Counted from the first letter of the stretch, positions 39,230 to 48,843 are shown. The stretch: 64,000 bases of DNA from Prochlorococcus marinus str. MIT 9211 (GCF_000018585.1 NC_009976.1:1-64000); one strand, 5' to 3'. Notes: generated by a model not told the origin, from the sequence alone. Program-made: numbers and translations.

Positions 39230-41320
39230 CTACTGATTCTTATTGGAATGACCTTTTGAAGAGTTTATATGAACTATCATTGAGAGAAGGTCTGTTGAAA
39301 TCATAATCGCTCCTTCTTTGCTTAGGTGGTCAGAATCACTGTATAAATAAGTATTTTCTTTTACCACATAGCAGTTTTTTTTGTCGCAGAATTTATCAAA
39401 CGGATCGAAAATATAAATGTTACTAACTTCCATTGCCAGTGCATTCATCGCTTCAAGTATGTGCTTTCTTTGTTTTTGGAGAAAATCCTTATCAGTTTTC
39501 TGACAGATGATTCTTATTGATGGTCGGAACCATTGTGGTGAACACAGTTCAGCATTAAAACCTGGATGCTGCGGGAGTGGAGCAACCAATATTAGAGAGG
39601 CATTGGCATCGTTCAATTTGCTTGCAAGTTTCTTGGAGGTATTTATAAAGTCTGAGAGGTTTTTGTCAACAGTATTTCTTGAACGTTCAGAATACTTCTT
39701 GATTTGGAATCTATGCTTTCCACCGTATCCAAAATGAGAGTTTAGATATGATGTTGCGACCAGGACTGATCCGCTACTCCTTCTTTTCATCTTGTCAATC
39801 ATCGTCTTGATAATTGATGACTGAACCTCGTAACAGTATTTTCTATTAGTCTCACCTTGGGGAGGGAAGGCACATCCATCTCTGCTATGAGAAAAAACAT
39901 CGTATTGCGATGTAGATGCAATCACCTCGCTAATGGGAAAGATCGCGAGCGAATGACTGTCTCCGCTAAAGGCAACTAGCGGTCTTTCACTTTTTGCTGA
40001 CAAACAGTTATCAATGAATTGAGTTGTGATCTTATTTGCACCTACCAAGGCATCATTTTCTTTGCTGTCGGAACTATGGCAGTCTTTTGCAATGCGCCCA
40101 GTAATATCTCCTTTGAACTCTAATGGTTTTGTGATGGTGTTAGTAAAGTCCTCACCACTATAGAGTTTTCCTTTGAGCGGTTTGCTAAGGGCAACTAGAC
40201 CCGCAGAAAGAGTAACCAACAATCCTCCGCCGATCATCAATGTTTTCCATCGTTTTCCAAACCAGTTGCCCTTTCGTAGCGGAGTTTCGATCCATAGATA
40301 GGAAGCATTTGCTAATCCAAACATCAGAACGATCTGGAATGGAACTGACCACCAATGAATTCCGATTGTCCAACGACTAATGGAAAGGACACCCCAATGC
40401 CATAGATAGAGCGAGTAAGATATTAGACCTATATAAACGACTTTGGGATTGGTGAAAAATGTGAATGCTGTTGTTTGTTTCCTCAAAGAGGCGATAAGAA
40501 CGGAAGATAGAGCAACAACTGCAACTGTTGATGCTGCTGCCCAAGACATCGGCAAATACATCACCCCAACAATCAATGCTAAAACCATTAGGGGCGGTAT
40601 CTTCGCAAGTAAGTACTCGATCGATTTTCGTTTCTGAAATCCAATAAAAAGTAAGCAACCTGATGCTATCTCCCAGAACCTGGACGGCATTAGGAAATAT
40701 GCTGCTGATTGTTTGATTGGATAGAGGTAAAGGAAACCAATCAATGAGGCAATTGTTAGTGCTCCAACTGTCAGGAATAGGTTACGAGAACCATTTTTCG
40801 TTTGTCTGCTAAACCCAGAAAACCAAATCAGAAATGGGAATAGGATGTAGAACTGCTCTTCCACACCAAGAGACCAAGTGTGTGTGAATACATTGAGTTC
40901 TGTTGATTGGGCAAAGTAGTCAGTTGATCGTTGGAAGAGATATATATTAGATAAACCAAATAATGAAGTCAGACCAGTTTGTAGTGATACGTTTGGTATT
41001 GGATTGAATAAGCAGATCGCAATACTTGTGATGAAGACAAAAACTGATAGTGCTGGCACTAATCGCTTGATCCTTCGTTCGTAAAATCCGCTGATGAAAT
41101 CCTTGAAGTTTTTACTGGGTCTTTGATAAAGAGATGATGTTATAACGAATCCTGAGATAACAAAAAAGATATCAACACCGAGATATCCACCAGGTAAGAT
41201 GTCTTTGTTGAAGTGATTGATGATAACGGTTACAACTGCAAATGCTCTTAGACCATCAATCTCTGAGCGGTAACGACTTTTTATGGCTGATTTATTTTCT
41301 TCGATATCTATTGACATCAT
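39230..41320 (-). CDS. Membrane acyltransferase with C-terminal SGNH domain (OafA/OatA-like)
   Basis: Large 696-residue surface-modifying enzyme. The N-terminal acyltransferase-3 domain (about 15-350) starts RYRSEIDGLRAFAVVTVIIN, has GGYLGVDIFFVISGFVIT, ERRIKRLVPAL and TWSLGVEEQFYILFPFLIWF, with about ten membrane spans. A periplasmic SGNH hydrolase-like domain (about 430-690) follows, with VAFSGDSHSLA (nucleophile Ser) and DSDHLSKEGA (Asp-His). Such proteins O-acetylate LPS O-antigen or peptidoglycan. Base composition looks more GC-rich than the surroundings, which with the adjacent integrase suggests horizontal gain. Changed surface acetylation could affect phage adsorption or grazing (inference). 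Confidence 0.9.
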   Translation of the reverse strand: MMSIDIEENKSAIKSRYRSEIDGLRAFAVVTVIINHFNKDILPGGYLGVDIFFVISGFVITSSLYQRPSKNFKDFISGFYERRIKRLVPALSVFVFITSIAICLFNPIPNVSLQTGLTSLFGLSNIYLFQRSTDYFAQSTELNVFTHTWSLGVEEQFYILFPFLIWFSGFSRQTKNGSRNLFLTVGALTIASLIGFLYLYPIKQSAAYFLMPSRFWEIASGCLLFIGFQKRKSIEYLLAKIPPLMVLALIVGVMYLPMSWAAASTVAVVALSSVLIASLRKQTTAFTFFTNPKVVYIGLISYSLYLWHWGVLSISRWTIGIHWWSVPFQIVLMFGLANASYLWIETPLRKGNWFGKRWKTLMIGGGLLVTLSAGLVALSKPLKGKLYSGEDFTNTITKPLEFKGDITGRIAKDCHSSDSKENDALVGANKITTQFIDNCLSAKSERPLVAFSGDSHSLAIFPISEVIASTSQYDVFSHSRDGCAFPPQGETNRKYCYEVQSSIIKTMIDKMKRRSSGSVLVATSYLNSHFGYGGKHRFQIKKYSERSRNTVDKNLSDFINTSKKLASKLNDANASLILVAPLPQHPGFNAELCSPQWFRPSIRIICQKTDKDFLQKQRKHILEAMNALAMEVSNIYIFDPFDKFCDKKNCYVVKENTYLYSDSDHLSKEGAIMISTDLLSMIVHINSSKGHSNKNQ

Positions 41321-41378
41321 CTTAGGACTAGCTAAAGCGATGAGTAGTAGTTATTTTAGAACAGTGACTTAAAATACA

Positions 41379-41990
41379 TTGACAGTAGCCAATCAAACTG
41401 AAGTAGTTGCTGATCGAAGGCTTCAGTATGACAGTATCCAGTTGTCAGGTAAAACAATCTTTTTAAACCCTTTTTTGTATTGGCGCAGATTTGATACCAA
41501 TACGGATCGATGGTTGAGAGAACCTGGTCAAATAGGAGAAGAGCAAATTAGAATAAATCGAATGCGTTTTTATCCGGAAATTGATTGGAATTATTTAGAG
41601 CAAGAAGAAAAAAATATTAAAGATGGTGCTGTTGAGATGTTTCTTAAAAGTCTTGAATTAATTAGTACTTTTCATCCAGAGCTTAGTTCAGGACAGCTCC
41701 TGGAAGTTGAAAGGAAGATGGCGGTTACTAAAAAACGTGCATTTGAAAGGTGGGTAGAGAAGTCTTTTAGAAGGCGTTTTAAGAAGGAATCTCAAGAAAA
41801 GCAACGGATCGCTAGAGAACGACTTTGGAGAGAATGGAGAGAATGGCTTAGTCTTGAGACAACTCATAAAGCTGTTGTACCTTTAGCTGCTATTTGTGTT
41901 TTTGCAGTTTTTGGAGGTTGGTCGATGGGTATTTCTAGTAATAGCTGCACTCCATATTTTTCCTCGACAGATCAAACTAGTATCAACTAG
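41379..41990 (+). CDS. Conserved-looking hypothetical protein with one C-terminal span
   Basis: A 203-residue product starting at TTG 41379. The N-terminal part contains LNPFLYWRRFDTNTDRWLRE. A long basic helical region follows (RAFERWVEKSFRRRFKKESQ to RERLWREWREWL), then a membrane span (about 169-187, VPLAAICVFAVFGGWSMG) and a short tail. Not recognised as a named family. It lies 14 bases ahead of the next unknown gene and probably belongs to the core set that normally follows guaA (inference from gene order). Confidence 0.7.
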   Translation: MTVANQTEVVADRRLQYDSIQLSGKTIFLNPFLYWRRFDTNTDRWLREPGQIGEEQIRINRMRFYPEIDWNYLEQEEKNIKDGAVEMFLKSLELISTFHPELSSGQLLEVERKMAVTKKRAFERWVEKSFRRRFKKESQEKQRIARERLWREWREWLSLETTHKAVVPLAAICVFAVFGGWSMGISSNSCTPYFSSTDQTSIN

Positions 41991-42004
41991 TTTTAGGGCC
42001 TCTG

Positions 42005-42352
42005 ATGCCTGCATCTATTTTGGATAATTTGCGTTTAATGTTGATGCAGGAAGTTTTGCCTGTAGGAATGGCATTGTTTAAGAGAGTTCGGCAGGGTGGG
42101 GCAAATAAAGTTGCAGAAGCATTCTCCTCATCTTTAGATCCTCTTCAAGAACTGAAAACTGAAGGTCACTCTGCAGCCAAATCATTACGAGAGCAACTTG
42201 ATCAAATTAGCCCTGGTTTGGGTAATCCCGTTATGGAAGTAGAGATTTTGGTAGATGATCATAATGTAGAAGATGATTCTGTATTGATACCAGTTCTAAA
42301 GAGGATTGAGGATAGATTGGATTTGCTTAAGTTATATTTAAGTGATGAATAA
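42005..42352 (+). CDS. Conserved-looking hypothetical protein
   Basis: A 115-residue, mostly helical, acidic protein. The N-terminus (LDNLRLMLMQEVLPVGMALF then KRVRQGGANKVAEAF) looks amphipathic, and the C-terminus (LIPVLKRIEDRLDLLKLYLS) coiled-coil-like. It sits in a tight series with the previous unknown gene (14 bases) and the PBP gene (36 bases), suggesting one transcript and perhaps an envelope-related job. No known family is recognised. Confidence 0.7.
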   Translation: MPASILDNLRLMLMQEVLPVGMALFKRVRQGGANKVAEAFSSSLDPLQELKTEGHSAAKSLREQLDQISPGLGNPVMEVEILVDDHNVEDDSVLIPVLKRIEDRLDLLKLYLSDE

Positions 42353-42388
42353 ACCTAAAATCTTTATTTTCTAATTGGATTATTTAAA

Positions 42389-44197
42389 ATGAAAGCAGAT
42401 AAAGATAATCGCTTTAATGCAAATAAGAATAGAAAGATTGACTTAACTAATCAACCTAAAATACTAGCAATTTTTACAATTGCTTTATTTAGTTTAATTG
42501 CTTCACGACTCTTTTCTTTGCAAATTTTGCAAGGTTCTTTATACCGCAAATTGTCTGAAGAAAATAGAATTCGACTAGTATCCAGCCCACCAATCCGAGG
42601 AAGGATATTAGATATTAATGGGAATATTTTAGCAGACAGTAGACTTGTTCACTCTTTATTTATTCAACCACATATTATAAGTACTAAAAAATGGCCAGAG
42701 CTTTCTAAAAATCTTTCTGATTTATTATATTTAGATAACAATACAATTGATCAATTGTTTAACAAGGGAATTCAAGATAATGAATTTAGCATTACTCTAA
42801 TTAATGAAATGTCTGATGAACAGGTTGTACGCTTTAGAGAAAATGAGAATCTCTTTCCAGGGGTCCAAATACATCTTGAATTAATTAGATATTACCCTTT
42901 TAATAATCTTGCTGCTCATGCATTAGGTTATACCCAGTTTATTACTTCTGATGAATATAGAAAATTAGCTAAAAAGGGTTATAAGATAAAGGATCGCATT
43001 GGAAGAATAGGTCTAGAGGCTGTTTTTGAAAATCACCTTCGAGGAGAATGGGGAGGTGAAATGTTAGAAGTTGATGCTGCAGGTACTATTCAAAAGAGTC
43101 TTGGTTATCAGTCTCCTAAGGCCGGAAAAGATTTAGAGCTTACATTAGACTTAAAGTTACAGTTAGCAGCTGAAAAGGCGCTGGAAGGAAAGAGAGGAGG
43201 TGCAATTGTTGCATTAGATCCACGCAATGGAGCAATTAGAGCTTTTGCAAGTCAACCTAGCTTTAATCCCAATTTCTTTACCAAATCAATTACTACTCAA
43301 AAAGAATATGAGGAAATCTTTTTATCTTCGCAATTACCTCTTTTAAGTAGAGCTTTAAATGCATATGACCCAGGAAGTACTTGGAAGGTAGTTACAGGGA
43401 TGGCTGGGATGGAGAGTGGAAAATTCCCGCCGAATGTGGTTTTGGACACTGTTCCTTGCATTCGATATGGAGGACATTGCTTTCCTGAACATAATGGTCA
43501 AGGTTTTGGCAAAATTGGTTATGAGGATGCATTACGTGTTTCAAGTAATACTTTCTTTTATCAAGTTGGTGTAGGCGTTGGTGCAGAAGAGTTATACGAA
43601 GCTGCTATAAAGTTGGGCTTTCATTCTTTTACAGGTATAGAGATTAAAAATGAAGAGAGTAAAGGTTTTGTTGGTAATGAAGCTTGGGCCGCTAAAGGTA
43701 GAGGTTGGGGAAGGCCAGGAACAACGCCTTGGATTCCAGAAGATATAGCGAGTGCATCTATAGGACAGGCTGTTGTGCAGGTCACACCGTTACAATTAGC
43801 TCGTGCATATGCTGTCTTTGCAAATGGGGGTTATTTAATTACTCCTCATTTGGTTGATGGAAAGATTGATTGGTTATCAACAAAATTTAGAAAAAAGGTA
43901 GATATAAAAGCTTCTACGATAGACAAAATTCGCCAGGGGCTCCGAAAAGTAGCTGTTTCCGGAACCGGTAGAAGCATTAATCAGGATTTATCTACACTCC
44001 CTCCTGTTGCTGGCAAAACAGGTACTGCTGAAGACAGTACAGGAGGTAGTGATCATGCATGGTTTGCTTGTTTTGCCCCTTATGAATCAACAGAAATTGT
44101 TGTAGTCGCTTTTGCACAAAATACTCCTGGTGGAGGTTCAGTCCATGCATTGCCAATGGCTAGAGAAGTTCTGAAAGCATGGCATCAGGATTTATAA
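42389..44197 (+). CDS. mrdA: Class B penicillin-binding protein 2 (elongasome transpeptidase)
   Basis: Cross-links peptidoglycan during side-wall growth. The 602-residue protein has a short cytoplasmic start, a membrane span (about 25-45), a dimerisation/pedestal region (from about 63, including SSPPIRGRILDINGNILADS) and the transpeptidase domain. The active-site triad is S330-T-W-K333, S385-S-N387 and K543-T-G545. The MrdA grouping over FtsI rests on the pedestal motif RIGRIGLEAVFENHLRGEWG. mreB/rodA partners are not in the window. Confidence 0.94.
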   Translation: MKADKDNRFNANKNRKIDLTNQPKILAIFTIALFSLIASRLFSLQILQGSLYRKLSEENRIRLVSSPPIRGRILDINGNILADSRLVHSLFIQPHIISTKKWPELSKNLSDLLYLDNNTIDQLFNKGIQDNEFSITLINEMSDEQVVRFRENENLFPGVQIHLELIRYYPFNNLAAHALGYTQFITSDEYRKLAKKGYKIKDRIGRIGLEAVFENHLRGEWGGEMLEVDAAGTIQKSLGYQSPKAGKDLELTLDLKLQLAAEKALEGKRGGAIVALDPRNGAIRAFASQPSFNPNFFTKSITTQKEYEEIFLSSQLPLLSRALNAYDPGSTWKVVTGMAGMESGKFPPNVVLDTVPCIRYGGHCFPEHNGQGFGKIGYEDALRVSSNTFFYQVGVGVGAEELYEAAIKLGFHSFTGIEIKNEESKGFVGNEAWAAKGRGWGRPGTTPWIPEDIASASIGQAVVQVTPLQLARAYAVFANGGYLITPHLVDGKIDWLSTKFRKKVDIKASTIDKIRQGLRKVAVSGTGRSINQDLSTLPPVAGKTGTAEDSTGGSDHAWFACFAPYESTEIVVVAFAQNTPGGGSVHALPMAREVLKAWHQDL

Positions 44198-44219
44198 ACT
44201 TCTTAAAAACGTTCTGATA

Positions 44220-44426
44220 TTAAGCCGCTTGAATATTTTCTTCTTTTTGAGACAGTTTTAAATCAAGTATTTTTTTGACTTCCAATAAAGAACATATTGG
44301 TGTTCTAAAAGGTAATAAATGCATGGGGCTTCTTTCTGGTCTGACCAGCCATGTTTTGTTGTGCTGTTCAAGCAGAATAAAACCTTTATAGCGAACTGCT
44401 GTAATTTTTTCTGAGATGACTCTCAT
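44220..44426 (-). CDS. Small hypothetical protein
   Basis: A 68-residue basic product (VRYKGFILLEQHNKTWLVRP, then SPMHLLPFRTPICSLLEVKK). No signal or membrane span. The Trp/Arg pattern resembles short picocyanobacterial proteins of unknown function, but I cannot name a family. Convergent with the PBP gene (22 bases apart). The 233 bases upstream hold no other convincing gene. Confidence 0.5.
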   Translation of the reverse strand: MRVISEKITAVRYKGFILLEQHNKTWLVRPERSPMHLLPFRTPICSLLEVKKILDLKLSQKEENIQAA

Positions 44427-44629
44427 GTTGAAAATAATTGCTGCACGTCTTACTTATATAAAAGCACAATATATGGGGTCTTTGCAATTATGAAAAATGT
44501 AGATTATGAACTTCCTTGAGCTTGTGTTATCGGATGCTTAATTTGCTAAACCCTTGGCCTGAAAAAAGATTTAGCATAATTGCTTGCTTGAAGATAGAAA
44601 TGACTGGAGTATTTCCTACGCTTAGCCTA

Positions 44630-44645
44630 ACTCTATATATAGAGT
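44630..44645. repeat. 16-bp perfect palindrome
   Basis: ACTCTATATATAGAGT (44630-44645), 15 bases beyond the end of the FMN reductase gene. Too AT-rich for a strong terminator and with no T run, it could be a protein-binding site or chance in AT-rich DNA. Confidence 0.35.
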
Positions 44646-44659
44646 GTGAGAACTTTGCT

Positions 44660-45184
44660 CTAAAGCCTCAATGGTTCCATTTGCATGAGTCTTTTTAAAA
44701 GATCTTCAATGGATTCATCTTTTGCTGGATTTTTGCTATTACTAGCTAATTGCCGACCTACTACTTGAGCGCCTAGATGTGTGAGCTGTATTCGCATCGA
44801 GAGCAGCAGTTCCATGCATCCACCACCTGAAGCGCTTGCAATTGCAATGGGCCTGCCATTAAATAATTTGCGAAAATCATTTTCTTGAACTGATAACCAA
44901 GCAATTGCGCTAGTTAGTACCGGAGGTATTGAGCCATTGTATTCAGGCGCACAAATGACCCATCTTGGTTGTGTCACTAATTGTTCATGTAAGGCATTAA
45001 TAGAAGATGGACTCCCTTTTTCTTGATGAGTCCTGGGATTGTAGAGAGGCAGATTAAGTGTTGTCAGATCAAGTAAATCAGCTTTGGCTCCTAGTTTTTT
45101 GCTTGCAAGAACAAAACGTTCCGCGAGTTTGAGATTTTCGCCATTACTAGCTGTCATTACTAGTAAATCGTTGGTAGTAATCAT
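44660..45184 (-). CDS. NADPH-dependent FMN reductase-family flavoprotein
   Basis: A 174-residue flavodoxin-like protein. The N-terminal LVMTASNGENLKLAERF is the FMN phosphate loop, and VICAPEYNGSIPPVLTSAIAW the isoalloxazine-binding signature of the NADPH-dependent FMN reductase / azoreductase family. It lies 48 bases downstream of flv1 on the same strand, so it may supply or exchange reduced flavin for the flavodiiron proteins, though this is only contextual. Exact substrate unknown. Confidence 0.9.
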   Translation of the reverse strand: MITTNDLLVMTASNGENLKLAERFVLASKKLGAKADLLDLTTLNLPLYNPRTHQEKGSPSSINALHEQLVTQPRWVICAPEYNGSIPPVLTSAIAWLSVQENDFRKLFNGRPIAIASASGGGCMELLLSMRIQLTHLGAQVVGRQLASNSKNPAKDESIEDLLKRLMQMEPLRL

Positions 45185-45232
45185 TCGAATCTGTTGAAAA
45201 GGTTCCTTATCTAGGTTTATCAGAATTTAGTA

Positions 45233-47077
45233 TTAATAATTTGCTCCTGTGTTTCGATGGTGGACTGCTGTGACTCCATCTGAACTTAGTACTTTGCCAT
45301 GGTGAATCTGTGCATAGATGAGCCAATGATCACCACACTCCATTCTTTGCTGGACAGAGCCTTCAAGCCAGGCCAATGCTTCTGGAAGTATTGGTTGTTT
45401 CCCTGGACTTTGGTCAACCTGTATTCCTTTAAATCGATCTGCACCTGGTTTAAAAGGTTGTAGAAATTGTTTTAAAAGTTTGTGGTAGTTTTCCTCATTA
45501 AGAATGTTCAACGCAAATAAATCTTCTTTATGCAGTAGGGTTTCGACAGCTCTGTCTTTAGCCACTGCAATTGTTATACCTGGAGGATTGAAGCTTGCTT
45601 GACTTACCCAACTGGCGACCATTGCACCTGAAAGGCTCTCTTCTTCAGTATTTTTGAAGGCAGTTAAGATACATAAAGAACCTATTACTTTCCCAAGAGC
45701 CAATAATGCAGGATCACTTTTTGTTGTACTAATACCTCCCCCTAGTCGACGTTTTTTGCGACGTTGTTCTTTTAATAGTTGTCTCCCAAATTGGGTTCCT
45801 GTTTCTTCAAGGGTTTTAATAATATTATTATTAGGACTAAATTTTATTTTTATTGGGTTAAAACCAAATTCAAAACCTCCATCTCGGAGCTTATTTTCTA
45901 GAAGATCTAATGCTTCTCCGCTCCAGCCATAGCTACCAAAAATTCCTACTGGTTTCTGCCTATCTCCTTCAGCAAGTAAGGTTCCCAGTGCTGCAACTAT
46001 TGGAGTTGGTGCATGTCCACCCAGAGTAGGTGATCCTATAAGATAGGCATCCGCTTCTTTTATGGCCTGAACTAGTTCATTTGCAGGAGTGAACTCGCAA
46101 TTTAAACTGTCTACCTTGACACCAGTTGAATTAATTCCTTTTGCAAGAGAATCAGCAATAGATGCTGTGTTTCCATAGGCACTTGCAAATAGTAAAACTA
46201 CTTTTAAGGAGGCCTTCTGTTGACCTTCGCCCCATCTTTGATAGTCATTAAGTAAACTACGCCAACTGGTTTCTATGGCTGGCCCATGTCCAGGCGCAAT
46301 AGTTTGAATATCCAGATCTTCAAGTTTTTCAATAATTGAACTTACTTGGCTGATCATAGGACTCATTAGACAGTCAAAATAATGACGACGCTCTTCTTCG
46401 GTACTGCTTCTGTTGGGTTCTGCCCAGAGGTCATTGCACAAATGAGCACCAAATAACTTGTCACTCATTAGTAGGCCTAATTTTCGCTCAAAACTGATTA
46501 ATCCACCAGGCCATCGAGCAGTAGGACTAGGTATGAGCTGCATTTCATACTCATTAAAAAGAGCTATGGTCTGCTCTTGCTTTATTAACTTAATATTTGG
46601 TAGAGGCGGAATGATTGTATTGCTCTCTTCATTATTTCTGAGTTGTGAAGGCTTAACTTGATACCAAAGATCTTTTAATAATTTTGCTGCAGGATTAGAA
46701 GCCACAAACTCAATATGGTTGAATATCTCCGCTAGTTTTTTTAATAAGGCGACCCTATTAGGGTTGATATGCCCAATGACAACTAATAAGTTTGTATCTT
46801 TATGAGAAATAATGTTGATTAGTTCTGCAATAAAAACTTCCTCAAAATTAATTCCTGGTGGATGAACTAAAACAGCAGATGAATTGGTTTCATTTATTTG
46901 AGTAAATAGAAAAGCATTGGCTGTTGTTCCCTTTTCTAATGCATATTCAATTTCAAATCTTAATTTTCTTGGACTCATACATTTCAGACAAATTAAATCT
47001 TCTTCTATAGGAATACTGACAACATGTTTGTCAGTTTTTGTTTGAGATAATGGATGACTTGTTGTATTTGACATCAA
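45233..47077 (-). CDS. flv1: Flavodiiron protein Flv1 (degenerate metal site)
   Basis: Subunit of the Flv1/Flv3 complex that reduces oxygen to water with photosystem I electrons. The 614-residue protein has the cyanobacterial three-part layout: beta-lactamase-like domain, flavodoxin domain (VVLLFASAYGNTASIADSLA, about 292-311) and flavin reductase domain (SGAMVASWVSQASFNPPGIT). The diiron ligand motif H-x-E-x-D-H is H103-I-N105-P-N107-R108 here, and the His before WP is Arg (TARWPG). This matches the known non-canonical Flv1 class. Overlaps flv3 by four bases. Confidence 0.93.
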   Translation of the reverse strand: MMSNTTSHPLSQTKTDKHVVSIPIEEDLICLKCMSPRKLRFEIEYALEKGTTANAFLFTQINETNSSAVLVHPPGINFEEVFIAELINIISHKDTNLLVVIGHINPNRVALLKKLAEIFNHIEFVASNPAAKLLKDLWYQVKPSQLRNNEESNTIIPPLPNIKLIKQEQTIALFNEYEMQLIPSPTARWPGGLISFERKLGLLMSDKLFGAHLCNDLWAEPNRSSTEEERRHYFDCLMSPMISQVSSIIEKLEDLDIQTIAPGHGPAIETSWRSLLNDYQRWGEGQQKASLKVVLLFASAYGNTASIADSLAKGINSTGVKVDSLNCEFTPANELVQAIKEADAYLIGSPTLGGHAPTPIVAALGTLLAEGDRQKPVGIFGSYGWSGEALDLLENKLRDGGFEFGFNPIKIKFSPNNNIIKTLEETGTQFGRQLLKEQRRKKRRLGGGISTTKSDPALLALGKVIGSLCILTAFKNTEEESLSGAMVASWVSQASFNPPGITIAVAKDRAVETLLHKEDLFALNILNEENYHKLLKQFLQPFKPGADRFKGIQVDQSPGKQPILPEALAWLEGSVQQRMECGDHWLIYAQIHHGKVLSSDGVTAVHHRNTGANY

Positions 47078-48843
47078 TATGACGTGCCTACTTTGCGATG
47101 ATGGACAGCTGTTTTGGACTCTACGTTAGCGACGTTTCCATGCTCTACTAACGCGTAGATAACCCAATGATCTGTAGTCTCTAATCTTTGCTTGACTAGA
47201 CAATCTAAGTATGCGAGGGCATCGACCAATACTGGACCTCCTTTTGTGACATCTTCTAATATGGAGATACCTTCAAAACGATCAGCTCCCGGTGGAAATC
47301 TTTTTAGAAACTGACGGAATAATTTTTGATAGTTATTTTCTTGAAGTACATTGATTACAAAACGATCTCCCACTTGCATAAGAGTTTCTATTGCACGATC
47401 TTTTGCAACGGCAACAGTGATGCCTGGAGGATTGAAGCTTGCTTGACTTACCCAACTGGCTACCATTGCGCCTCGTCGTTGCTCTTTTCCTTTACCTTGA
47501 CTGGCTGTTACTACATATAAACCCCCGCTTATTCGACCCATTGCTTTCATTAGATCGCCACTAAAACTTTTAATATTTGCAATATTTTTTTTACGATTAA
47601 GTAGTTGTCCTAAATCAGTGCCTGCTTCTTCAAAACGTTGAAAAGTATTTGCATCCGGTGTACCACGAACTCTTAGTGGCGAGAAGGCTTCTTTTTGACC
47701 CAGGCTTCTTAATTGATTGGCTACTACATCAATTGGTTCATCATTTCCACCATAAGCATCGTATACAGCTACCCATTGTTTTTGTTTAAGAGCTGCAAGC
47801 AGTGTTCCTATAGCGCTTTGAAGTTCAGCATCAGTGTTATGAGGCCAAGTAGGAACAATGATTGCATTAGCTTCTCCTATGAGTGCACTGATTTCTTGAG
47901 AATCAGAAGCTCTCAGATCAATAAGTTGAACTTGCGCATCGGCTTTATTAATACCTAATGCAATTGCCTGACTTAGGCGGTCACAAAAACCATATTGGCT
48001 TACATAACAAACAGCTGCATACCCTTCCCCTTTGTTACGTTTTTCACTCCAGCTTAGATAACTGCTTAGCCAAAGATCAATGTTGTGTCGTAAAAGGGGA
48101 CCATGCCCAACGGCGATTGTTGTTATTTTGGGTAAATTTTTTATTCGCTTTAGTGCTTGTAAAACACTACGTGCATTTGGGCCCATGAGACAATCGTAGT
48201 AATAACGGAAATCAGGAAGTATTAATTCTGGATCAATATCGAACATGTCACTTGAGCAGTAATGGAGGCCAAAGGCATCACAAGTAAAGAGGATTGCAGT
48301 GGCATGATCAAAGGAAAAAATGGTATCTGGCCAATGTAAATTTGGTGCACTTAGAAATTCCAATTTGTGATGGATTCCATTAGATGGGTTAATGCCTAGA
48401 TCAAGCTCGCATCCAGTTTTTATAGCTTGGGATTTAAAGGGGCGATGAACTTGACTTTCTAAAAATTGAATTGCAACTTTTGAGCCAATAATTTGAATTT
48501 CTGGATTGAAATCAAGAAGGTAACTGATTAAGCCAGAATGATCTGGTTCTGTATGGCTAACAACCAAAAAATCAAGTTCTTGTGGATTGACTTGCTCTTT
48601 AAAAAGTTTTAGCCAGCTATCTCGAAATTTTTCATGACTGGTATCTATTAAGGCTTTCTTCTCACCTTCTATAATGAAACTATTGTAGGTTGTTCCGTTT
48701 CTGAGACCAAATTCAATATCGAACCGACTACGCTTCCAATCTAATGAACGAATAGTAGTAGTATTGGGCGCAATTATCTCGCATTGCAAAGATAGCTGAA
48801 GCTCAGGTTGGGATTGATCAATTACAGCAACAGGGTCAGTCAT
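47074..48843 (-). CDS. flv3: Flavodiiron protein Flv3 (canonical metal site)
   Basis: Partner of Flv1 in light-driven oxygen photoreduction that protects PSI under fluctuating light. The 589-residue protein has all diiron ligands: H97, E99, D101 and H102 in SHTEPDHSG, His in LHWPD, Asp in FTCDAFG and His in VGHGP. A flavodoxin domain and a flavin reductase domain (GAMVASWVSQASFNPPGITV) follow. It is the upstream gene of the flv3-flv1 pair, joined by an ATGA overlap, implying balanced synthesis of the heteromer. Confidence 0.94.
   Translation of the reverse strand: MTDPVAVIDQSQPELQLSLQCEIIAPNTTTIRSLDWKRSRFDIEFGLRNGTTYNSFIIEGEKKALIDTSHEKFRDSWLKLFKEQVNPQELDFLVVSHTEPDHSGLISYLLDFNPEIQIIGSKVAIQFLESQVHRPFKSQAIKTGCELDLGINPSNGIHHKLEFLSAPNLHWPDTIFSFDHATAILFTCDAFGLHYCSSDMFDIDPELILPDFRYYYDCLMGPNARSVLQALKRIKNLPKITTIAVGHGPLLRHNIDLWLSSYLSWSEKRNKGEGYAAVCYVSQYGFCDRLSQAIALGINKADAQVQLIDLRASDSQEISALIGEANAIIVPTWPHNTDAELQSAIGTLLAALKQKQWVAVYDAYGGNDEPIDVVANQLRSLGQKEAFSPLRVRGTPDANTFQRFEEAGTDLGQLLNRKKNIANIKSFSGDLMKAMGRISGGLYVVTASQGKGKEQRRGAMVASWVSQASFNPPGITVAVAKDRAIETLMQVGDRFVINVLQENNYQKLFRQFLKRFPPGADRFEGISILEDVTKGGPVLVDALAYLDCLVKQRLETTDHWVIYALVEHGNVANVESKTAVHHRKVGTSY

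Noticed and set aside
44516-44698. 60-residue plus-strand open frame before the FMN reductase end
   Set aside because: No ribosome site or conserved-looking sequence, and it runs into the reductase gene on the opposite strand.
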